Of a stretch of DNA of 64,000 bases, positions 56,169-64,000 are shown in pieces; the stretch's first letter is position 1, and each line of letters opens with the position of its first letter. A program made the translations under genes and the position numbers. Source of the stretch: Dendrobium chrysotoxum (Eukaryota > Streptophyta > Magnoliopsida > Asparagales > Orchidaceae); NCBI GenBank assembly GCA_019925795.1, contig CM034305.1, positions 89,254,433 to 89,318,432 of the forward strand. The letters run 5' to 3'. The notes under the pieces were generated by a model. The model was not told the origin of the DNA, ran no database searches, and saw only the letters and a program-made list of their open reading frames with translations.

Positions 56169-56182
56169 CAAGCTCAACTTAC
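56129..56182 (-). CDS. POP4: POP4 first coding exon (proposed)
   Basis: 54 nt with acceptor ATATTTTTAG and donor GTAAGT. Frame and phase fit the next exon (AAAGGAATGG joined to GATATTTG). Contains the first in-frame ATG at 56168, giving MESLKVKNTKKGMG. Not supported by conserved residues, only by splice signals and frame. Confidence 0.6.
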
Positions 56183-57886
56183 CTAAAAATATCAAAAATA
56201 AAATGGGTTGAGTTCACAATTCTAAACTATAGTAACTCAAAGGAAAAAAGGAATATGCAGGTCAATTTTCATATTTAAATTATAAATAAATCATATAACT
56301 TGCTTTCTCTTTTCAATAACAATTATTGTAAAAAACAATACTTAGCTATCAGAGTTACCAACAAGAATTTAATAATAGCATTCAACTTAACATTAATAGC
56401 ATGAATATGAATTAAAGCATATAATATCATAACTTATCTGGTAATATAAATATTTAATACATCTGTCACTGAAACACTGCCATTATCAATAATATTTTCC
56501 AGCTTATGACATTCTTGAAGTACTATAAGGTGTAATCCTATACGACCAGGTGCAAACATCCACAACTAGTACCATGAGGTGTGACTCGATCTTTGAACAT
56601 GCACATACAAGCATTTTGTTTATATCATTTCTTTAGCAATTGCCTTAGCAGTCACTGTCTTTTATAAGAAAAAATGCACGGAATGGTATAAAGTTTACAT
56701 AAGCATTCCGACGAACTATGAAATCTACATGTTATTCATAGCAATATGAAGATCAGTTGCATTAAGAGATATAAATCATTGTAAAGCTATTCACAATAAC
56801 AATATTATAATAATAAATTCATCTCAAGTATATAAATAAAAAGAAATCAAAAGATATCAAACAAATGCATCGATTTTTGAAGAAAGTAAGCATTATCTAA
56901 ATTTAGAAAAGAGATCACCCAACCTTACAACATTTTAAATTATGAATTAAAACATTGGCATCACCTTAAGACCTTGAAATTAGAAGAGTCAACTTAGCAG
57001 TACTTAAATGACACCACAATTAAATTCTAATTCAATCCACAAACCATAAATATGGTCAGGTCATACAACTCAAGTAATTTACAATCTACAACTTTATTTC
57101 TACCAATCATCTAGTTATCCTCTTAAATCTCGCCAAAAAATAGAATTCATACACTAAAATTATTATTAGCATTATTCTTCATATATACACACTACACCTT
57201 AATTATAGTCATTATATAATGACTATAAGCCATATATTAATAACCCATATATATTTAGTTATTTATTTAAATAACAAACTGCAATCAGATTAGTTAAGCT
57301 TTATTTCTTCAAAATCCAACACTCCATTTAACAAACTGCATACACTCAACAAACATCATGCATAAACTATTACCCATCATACTAACTTATTTTGGTTAAG
57401 CCCAAACAATTAATCTCATACCATTTTAATGGTTATGCATTGTAAAATCATTTAAGAGCATTTTGGCACCTGTTTGGCAATCATCAAAATTAAAGAGAGA
57501 AGGATTTACGAACCATCTCATCGATCGTAATATAGCCTCCTAAGTATCAAATCATATAGTTTAAATAATAGTACATCTCACATTCATCATAAAATATAAG
57601 TTAAAAATTCAATTATCTTACCATGCACCTCCATCTTAAACCAATTAGCATCTAGTAATCTAAACTTTAATTCGATTAATTTGAATTGAAACTATAACTA
57701 AAAGTCTTGTGAGAAATGTGCATTATAAAATCTATAATTTCATTATTGTAGCCATAACATTGGTTACTAATATATCATAAAAATAATGCTTTACTTCGGT
57801 AGCAGGATTTAAGCAGAATTTATGGAGGATTTAAACTAATTTCTACCAAAGAGCAAAAATGACAACCGTAAATCCTACACAATCTT
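56183..57886. other. AT-rich segment upstream of the first POP4 coding exon
   Basis: No exon, gene or element was recognised. Confidence 0.45.
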
Positions 57887-58135
57887 AAGGGGTTGTTTAG
57901 TAGTAGGATTTGAGCAGGATCTAAGTAGGATTTAGCCTAACTCCCGCCAAATATCCAATATGACAACTTAAATCCCGTTTCTCTCCATTTTGACCTAAAT
58001 CCCGGATTTACTAAATCCGGGAATTCGGTAAATTTACGGGATTTTGCTGAAGAAGCGCAAAATGGGAGAAATATCAAGAGTTACCTTCGTGGCAAGCTCC
58101 CGTCGTGACTGCCGATCCGATAATGCTACAGCCAA
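57887..58135 (+). mobile_element. Harbinger/Tourist-like terminus, partial
   Basis: Begins GGGGTTGTTTAGTAGTAGG after TTA and contains the family blocks GGATTTGAGCAGGAT, TTTACTAAATCC, GAAGAAGCGC and GCAAGCTCCCGTCG. No matching right terminus is seen before the next element. Confidence 0.6.
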
Positions 58136-58798
58136 TAAGATTTTTTTTCTACGTGTTTCGTTGCAGTTAGGGGCATTTTGGTAGCATATTTGAAGCAGGA
58201 TTTAGGCAGGATTTACGGTAAATCCTACCAAACAAAAAAAATAGGCATCTTAAATTTCATAGCGAATTAAATCCTTCGTTTCCACTTTTTTGCCGAAAAT
58301 TCCAGTTTACTAAATCCTATGGTTGGGCGGATTTATGGGATTTGGCCTAAGAAGCGCGTGAAAGGAAAGAAAGTTTGTTACCGTCACAATGAGCGAGCTC
58401 CCATCATCGTCGAAGGAGGTGAAGGAAGAATGTTGTCTATTTCTGTGACTTCTGATCCGACTCGTTCTAGAGCTCCCGCAATCGTGAAAGAAGTAGAAAC
58501 GAAGAAGAGGAAAAGCATGCTGTAGACAGGCATAAGGAGTGTAGTAATAGATAATTATAAAATTAATTAAATATTAAAGACTAATTAAATGATTAATTAA
58601 TAAGTACCAATTCAATTAATTAGTCATAGAATACGTAAATAATTACTTAGATAGTTAATAATATATTTAGTAAATACAATTAATTAAATTATATTTAATT
58701 AATTAATTAAACTATTTAGCAATTAAATTAACTTCTAATTAATTAGTAACTACTATTTCAAATATAAATTAAATTTGAGTTCTTAATGAGCTAATCTT

Positions 58799-60703
58799 AG
58801 CTTTTAATGATTTATATAATAGAGGCATGTAAGGAGGGAGAAAGATATATGTATAAAATAAATATACGGAGGCATGTAAGGATTCTAAGAAAGCAATATG
58901 TGATGCAAAGATCTTAGCTTTTAATGATTTATATAATAGATTAGATACTAAGGAGGGAGAAAGATATATGTATAAGCTAGCCAAACAAAGAGATAGGAGT
59001 AGTAAGGATTTAATTCAAGTGAAGTGTATTAAGGATGAAGATCAAAAAGTACTTTTCTTAGAAGATGATATTCAACAAAGGTGGATGAGATATTTTGATA
59101 AACTTTTTAATGAAGATTGTAGGAATACAATTGACTTTAGTGACCTTAGCATCCTAAATGAAAATAAAGATTTCTGTTTTTATCGGCGTATTAGTAAAAC
59201 CGAAGTTAGAGAGGCTTTAAAGAAAATGAAGTGTGGAAAAGCTGTTGGACCTGATGATATCCCAATAGAGATGTGGAAATGCTTAGGAGATGAAGGAATT
59301 TCTTGGCTAACTAAACTTTTTAATAATATTTTGAAGACTAAAAAGATGCCAGATGCGTGGAGAATGAGTGTATTGATTCCTATTTATAAGAATAAAGGTG
59401 ATGCACAAGATTGTGCGAATTATAGAGGAATTAAGTTAATGTGTCACACTTTAAAACTATGGGAGCGAGTTATGGAGCGTAGGCTGCGGCGTGATACTAA
59501 TGTTTCTCAAAATCAATTTGGATTCATGCCTGGTAGGTCTACTATGGAAGCCATACATTTATTGAGAGGTTTGATGGAGAAATATAGGGAGAATAAGGAG
59601 GATCTACATATGATATTTATTGATTTAGAGAAAGCATATGATAAAGTTCCAAGAGAAGTGCTATGGAGAGTTCTTGAAAAGAAAGGAGTTAATAATGCTT
59701 ATATTCAAATCATTAAAGATATGTATGAAGGAGCTACTACTTGTGTTCAAACACAAGGTGGTTTGACCAAGTATTTCCCTATTTCGGTTGGATTACATCA
59801 AGGATCAGCTTTAAGCCCATATCTTTTCACGTTAGTCATGGATGTTCTCACTAGACATTTACAAGAGGATGTACCCTGGTGTATGCTTTTTGCTGATGAT
59901 ATTCTTCTTGTTGACAAGACTAAAGAGGGAGTTGAAGGTAAACTTGAAGTCTGGAGATCAACCTTAGAGTCTAAAGGTTTTCGCTTGAGTAGATCTAAAA
60001 CTGAATATATGGAGTGTAATTTTAGCAGTAATAGACCTAGTGAGGGGATTGTGACTTTGGGCGATCAAGTCATTAATAAGAGTACACGTTTTAGATATCT
60101 TGGATCTATTGTTCAGAGTGATGGTGAAATAGATGGGGATGTTATCAGTAGAATTCAAGTTGGATGGTTGAAGTGGAGGAATGCATCGGGCTTGTTGTGT
60201 GATAGAAAAGTCCCCCTTAAACTTAAGGGAAAATTCTATAAGATGGTGGTGAGACCTGCAATGCTTTATGGTGCAGAATGTTGGCCATTAAAAGAGAAGC
60301 ATAATACTAAGTTATGTGTTGCGGAGATGAGGATGCTTAGGTGGATGAGTGGATTTACTCTTAGAGACAGGATACGAAATGAGCATATACGTGAAAAGGT
60401 TGGAGTAGCTCCAGTGGAGGATAAGATTAGAGAGAGTAGCCTTAGATGGTTTGGTCACATAAAACGGCGGCCTTCCGATGACCCAGTTAGGAAAGTAGAG
60501 GTATTAGATTTGACTTATGTTAAGAAAGGTAGAGGTAGACCTAAAAAGACTTGGTTAGAAAATATTAGAAATGATCTTTCTCTATTAGATTTAAACGAGA
60601 ATTTGACTTTGAACCGGACACAATGGAGAAAAAGGATTCATGTTGAAATTTAAAAACCGACCCCACGTAGTGGGACAAAGGCTTGTTATTGTTGTTGTTG
60701 TTG
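58799..60703 (+). mobile_element. RTE-type LINE nested in the Harbinger-like element, TSD 15 bp
   Basis: TAATGAGCTAATCTT at 58784-58798 and 60704-60718. Ends with ACCCCACGTAGTGGGACAAA and a (TTG)n tail. The 5' end is rearranged: AGCTTTTAATGATTTATATA occurs at 58799 and again at 58916, with extra copies of GAGGCATGTAAGGA between. The coding frame from about 58890 is open. Confidence 0.93.
58968..60653 (+). CDS. LINE reverse transcriptase (561 aa, 5'-truncated)
   Basis: The frame is open from about 58890, so the ATG at 58968 is internal. It begins in the linker after the endonuclease (MYKLAKQRDRSSKDLIQ) and covers the complete reverse transcriptase: AVGPDDIPIEMWK, FGFMPGRSTMEAIHLLR, IFIDLEKAYDKVP, GLHQGSALSPYLF, MLFADDILL (FADD pair), then TRFRYLGSIVQSD and the C-terminal RGRPKKTWLENIRNDL. 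Very close to the copy at 36980-38503 but longer at the 5' end. The last codons differ (HVEI then stop at 60651-60653). Not autonomous because the endonuclease is missing. Confidence 0.92.
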   Translation: MYKLAKQRDRSSKDLIQVKCIKDEDQKVLFLEDDIQQRWMRYFDKLFNEDCRNTIDFSDLSILNENKDFCFYRRISKTEVREALKKMKCGKAVGPDDIPIEMWKCLGDEGISWLTKLFNNILKTKKMPDAWRMSVLIPIYKNKGDAQDCANYRGIKLMCHTLKLWERVMERRLRRDTNVSQNQFGFMPGRSTMEAIHLLRGLMEKYRENKEDLHMIFIDLEKAYDKVPREVLWRVLEKKGVNNAYIQIIKDMYEGATTCVQTQGGLTKYFPISVGLHQGSALSPYLFTLVMDVLTRHLQEDVPWCMLFADDILLVDKTKEGVEGKLEVWRSTLESKGFRLSRSKTEYMECNFSSNRPSEGIVTLGDQVINKSTRFRYLGSIVQSDGEIDGDVISRIQVGWLKWRNASGLLCDRKVPLKLKGKFYKMVVRPAMLYGAECWPLKEKHNTKLCVAEMRMLRWMSGFTLRDRIRNEHIREKVGVAPVEDKIRESSLRWFGHIKRRPSDDPVRKVEVLDLTYVKKGRGRPKKTWLENIRNDLSLLDLNENLTLNRTQWRKRIHVEI

Positions 60704-60880
60704 TAATGAGCTAATCTTCTTAAATTTTAGATTATATTGCCAAATAGTTTAAAAGATTTAACATTTATCTTGTCAAACAATTTTTAAGATTTAACACACT
60801 CAAAATTTATTAAATTTAAATTTATAAGATTTACTAAATCTATTAAAGTTAAATCTTATTTGTTACCAAACAGCCCCTTA

Positions 60881-61130
60881 GGAGAAAGGGTGGATGGAGG
60901 AGAAGTTGTTGAAGGAGGCGAAGAAGCTTGTCGAATCCCATTTCCTCCCCGTTTTTTGTTAAATCCTGAATTTAGTAAATCCAGGCATTGGGCGGATTTA
61001 ACTTGAATCGCAAGTCTCACGAAATCTCTTCTTCTTTATGCAGCGTTGGTCCTGTCGATGCGTTCTCCGACAAGCTCCCATCGAGACTTCATACTTCTTT
61101 CTCGTTTGTTTGTCAACTGGAGGGGTTGTT
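60881..61130. other. Harbinger-family sequence fragment
   Basis: Contains GGAGGCGAAGAAGC, TTTAGTAAATCC, GGGCGGATTTA and GACAAGCTCCCATCGA, words shared with the repeats at 57887, 58170 and 63114. Too broken to delimit. Confidence 0.45.
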
Positions 61131-61300
61131 TGGCAACAAGTAGGATTTAACTAGAATAGGATTTACTAAATCCTATAAATCTGGATTTAGTAAATCCTGC
61201 CAAAATTTAATTCTGAAAAATTGTTTGGCAACATGAGTGTTAAATCGTGTTAAATCCTATGGAGCTATTTGGCTATGTAATCCAAGATTTAAGGCGATTA
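61131..61300 (+). mobile_element. Harbinger-type left terminus
   Basis: AGGGGTTGTTTGGCAACAAG at about 61131 followed by nested inverted words (ATAGGATTTACTAAATCC). May be the 3' end of the element that carried the transposase relic just to the right. Confidence 0.5.
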
Positions 61301-61477
61301 TTTGTAATATGAATTATATTTAAAATTCATTTGCTCTCATACTAACTAAAATTTTAGCATTAAAAATTTTAATGCTGCAAAGTACCAAAATTAATATAGA
61401 ACTGACATTACAAAGAAAAACTTGATAGATATGTCGACTACGGTAGAACACAATAAAAATCTAAAGCAACATCACTA

Positions 61478-62520
61478 TCACATCTCATAATAAGATAATG
61501 AAGGCGTCCGTCTTTGAAAGTACAGATTGTAGTCTCGATGATCGACGTCGTTGATTGAATGCCTGTAAGTGTTTACTCTCATCAGTAAATAGCATATGAA
61601 AATAAATTTAATTTTTAGCAGATGAAACTGTAGTAATACCCGAGCTTCCCATAAGTCGATGCTAATTGAATGCCTAACTGATTTACCCTGAATTATGTCC
61701 CCAATAGTTGTGTGCATGTTAGGATCCTTATCATTGGTCTGCACTTCACCCAATTCACTATCGTGTTGCATCTCAGTTAGGGACATGTTGAACTACATGT
61801 CATTTCCATGATAACGCCCTATGAAATTATGCAGCACATCACAAGCAAGCACAATATCAACCAATACTTCCAAAGGAAATTGTCTCGTTTTAGTTAGCAC
61901 TTCAAACCTCTCTTTCCAAATACCAAATGTTCACTCCACTATGTTACGTAATTGGGCATGGCGATGATTGTAAGCTCTTGTTCCGCTAAGTAACTACGAG
62001 ATCTTTCCCCACGGTACTCACTTAGATGATAGCGAAATCCCTAAACAGTGCCATAAGCTTTTCAGTGTTTGTATATAATCTACTAATAATATTTACCATG
62101 TGGAACCGTGAAATCTCCTTTTTCTACCGCCCATCTTAGTACCCGAATATCAACTACAGACCCCTCCAAACCAAAAGTAATGTACACAAACTAACGATCA
62201 AATGATAATGCTGCCATAACATTCTGTGAAGTAAAATCCTTTCTGTTTCGATATTTATTTTGTAACTCCTTACCCACAATAGAAGGGATATGGGTACCGT
62301 CAATTGCACCGACAGCATTTTGAAAAAATGGATAGTAAGTGTTCATGGGTCTGTACTGATGGATGGTAGTCAACATCTCCAGAAAGTAATTTAACAAACT
62401 CTTCTTCCAATGATCAACATATTAATCAATCCTATCAACACACAAGTTTATCATGTTTATGTCAAACCCAAAAACAGTATTAAATTTCATTGACTGTTCT
62501 GCAACCATAATAAAACTGAA
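61478..62520 (-). pseudogene. PIF/Harbinger transposase relic
   Basis: Minus-strand pieces in order: an N-terminal part (62520-62400) with a stop; AVGAIDGTHIPSIV with the first catalytic Asp, then KYRNRKDFTSQNVMAALSFD; a GSVVDIRVLRWA block corresponding to the usual GSAHDSRVL, with a stop before it; then YNHRHAQLRNIVE and FGIWKERFEVL with the catalytic Glu region; FPLEVLVDIVLACDVLHNFI; and a C-terminal GKSVRHSISIDLWEA. Several stops and frameshifts make it inactive. Such transposases are DDE nucleases that cut PIF/Harbinger ends and target TTA or TAA sites, matching the termini nearby. Confidence 0.85.
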
Positions 62521-62828
62521 CTCCGCTTAAACCGTCCCAAACAAACAAGATTACTTTGCATCTTAAGATTAATTAAGCCTAGGAGCAGCGAAGCTAAATG
62601 TTGAATACAGGAAAAACTATAACAGCAAGAACTTCTAAACACTAAAATCGAGCTAATAAGTTAAAATTTTCACCAGATTGGAGAGACCTAACTTCAATTA
62701 AGAGAAATTTATCATAACTTTCATAAAGAATTAACAAATAAAAGAAAACCACGGAGCAGACAGAAGATTGGAGTCTCGGATGCAGGCATTGAGGTGAGCG
62801 TGCTTGAGAACAGAAAAGGAAAACGTAC

Positions 62829-62958
62829 CCAACTGCGAGAGTTCCTCGACGGGCTTACAGGAGTCGGACTGCGAGGAGTATAGGTCGAACAACGACGCTG
62901 GACTCCAAAGTGAAGACAGATCTAAGGAGATGTGGTAATTGGACGAACTATCAGTGCC
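62829..62958 (-). other. possible non-coding first exon of POP4
   Basis: Minus strand ends CTCTCGCAGTTGG before the good donor GTACGT (62828-62823). Joined to 56182 the frame stays open into the POP4 ATG, with an in-frame TAA upstream at about 62959, which would fit a 5' leader. Composition is more GC-rich than the surroundings. No homology supports it, and an alternative is that it belongs to an unrelated transcript. Confidence 0.3.
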
Positions 62959-63113
62959 TTAAAACAGAAAGAAGTGGAAGAAGAAAGAGCGGGTAGCTCC
63001 GACAGGGGGAGATGGAGAAGATTGAGATATCGTTGTCCAGGAATGCAGCGGCAGGCAACTTGATGCTCGAAGCCAGGTACGACTACCACTCCTCTGTCCG
63101 CTCTCTCACTCTC

Positions 63114-63470
63114 CGGGGCTGTTTCGCAACAGGATTTATGCAGGATTTGAGCAGGATTAATGCTAAATCCTGTCAAACGGGATTTGAGCTCCCCGTAAAT
63201 ATCACGGCGGAATAAATCCTCCGTTTCCCTCTTTTTGCCCTGAATCCTGGATTTACTAAATCCTGCGGGATTTGGCCGAAGAAGCGCGCGAAAGGGAGAA
63301 AGCTACCTTCACAGGAAGCGAGCTCCCGTCATTGCTTCCGATCAAAATGTCATATCGGATGGGAACGTCGTCGAAGGAGCGAAGTCGAACAGCAACGAAG
63401 GAGCCGAAGAACTGACTCGTGCAATCTCTACACCTCCGGCTAAGCAACGAAGCCAGGGAAGATGAAAAGC
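63114..63470 (+). mobile_element. Harbinger/Tourist-like terminus and body
   Basis: Starts GGGGCTGTTTCGCAACAGG and contains GGATTTGAGCAGGAT, TTTACTAAATCC, GAAGAAGCGCG, and GAGCTCCCGTCATTG, the same order as at 57887 and 58170. It then runs into an AT-rich tail; the right end is not in the window or is unrecognised. Confidence 0.6.
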
Positions 63471-63489
63471 AAACCCCAAACCCTAGACG

Positions 63490-64000
63490 TCTCTAAGCTA
63501 TTATTCATTAACTTAATTAATATAATTTAAAATATTAAAAATTAAGTAAATTAATTAAATAATTAGTAGTATAATTAATGCATTTAATAAATATCTAATT
63601 TAGTTTAATTAAATATTTAATAGTATAATTAGTAACTAAAATAATATAATTTGCTTAATTAATATAATTTAAAATAGAAATTATTAAATATATAATTATT
63701 AGTGTAAATAATAATTAAATAATAAATGAGTAGTAGAATTCTTAAATGATTAGTGAGATAATTAATAATATAATTTATAATTAAAACTAACTAAATAATA
63801 CTTAAATAATTAATTAAATTATTAATAGGATTATAAGTTAAATAATTTATTATTTCAAAATAACAGTAGAATTAAATATAATTTCAAATTATATAATTAT
63901 CCTATAATATTATAAATAATAATTAATTAATTAATTAATATTAGAATATTTAAATGATTACTAAGATAATTAATAATATAATGAATCATTAAAACTAATT
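63490..64000. other. AT-rich tail, TTAATTAAT-type sequence
   Basis: Almost only A and T, with recurrent TTAATTAAT and TAATAATT words, resembling the centre of the element at 58170-60877 (58540-58760). Probably the centre of another copy continuing past the window. Confidence 0.5.

Larger units (their letters stand above)
58170..60877 (+). mobile_element. Harbinger/Tourist-like element with nested LINE, TSD TTA
   Basis: Left end GGGGCATTTTGGTAGCA after TTA (58167-58169); right end TGTTACCAAACAGCCCC before TTA (60878-60880). TTA duplications and GGGG...CCCC termini fit PIF/Harbinger. Removing the LINE leaves about 800 bp, with GATTTA-rich arms and a very AT-rich centre (TTAATTAAT runs). No transposase inside. 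Confidence 0.72.

Noticed and set aside
62922..63215. Overlapping frames on both strands near the right end, one starting MEKIEISLSRN
   Set aside because: Short, without a recognised domain, and running into a Harbinger-type terminus. A first exon of an unknown plus-strand gene cannot be excluded but is not supported.

Overview
This is nuclear DNA from a flowering plant. It is AT-rich, contains split genes with GT-AG introns, and carries plant-type transposable elements: Ty3/gypsy chromoviruses primed by initiator tRNA-Met, a Cassandra-type TRIM with 5S rRNA-like LTRs, RTE-clade LINEs ending in (TTG)n, hAT and PIF/Harbinger elements. The species cannot be fixed from the sequence. I found one host gene; almost everything else that can be recognised is mobile or repetitive.

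Host gene: eight coding exons on the minus strand between 56182 and 21982 splice, in one unbroken frame, into a POP4/Rpp29-like subunit of RNase P/RNase MRP (about 251 residues if translation starts at the ATG at 56168). The fourth intron from the 3' end of the exon list, 25197-50088, is about 24.9 kb and holds a large foldback element, two RTE LINEs in opposite orientation, an apparently intact chromovirus and a mosaic solo LTR. The next upstream intron (50299-56128) holds a second solo LTR and a hAT MITE. A possible non-coding first exon lies near 62829-62958.

Left region (1-20.5 kb), 3' of the gene: a decayed gypsy integrase (1-1122); a degenerate minisatellite split by a 2.5-kb internally deleted gypsy element (1618-4147, TSD GTAAT); a cluster of short foldback MITEs (5.3-7.6 kb); several local tandem repeats (9.3-12.2 kb); a Cassandra TRIM whose 3' half plus flank is repeated as three 659-bp units (13.27-15.57 kb); an old Tat-like integrase relic; and a second internally deleted gypsy element (17450-20486, TSD GAAAA).

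Middle (20.9-50.3 kb): a hAT MITE with perfect 8-bp TSD, the 3' exons of POP4, then the giant intron. The chromovirus (40125-47490, TSD AGTTT) has 1387-bp LTRs in which I noticed one difference and an unbroken 1507-residue gag-pol with all catalytic residues and a C-terminal chromodomain, so it looks recently inserted and possibly autonomous.

Right region (50.4-64 kb): a solo LTR related to the element at 17.4 kb, a second hAT MITE, a Harbinger/Tourist-like element (58170-60877, TSD TTA) with a nested RTE LINE, a broken Harbinger transposase, and another Harbinger-type terminus. No tRNA gene, CRISPR array or bacterial-type operon was seen.
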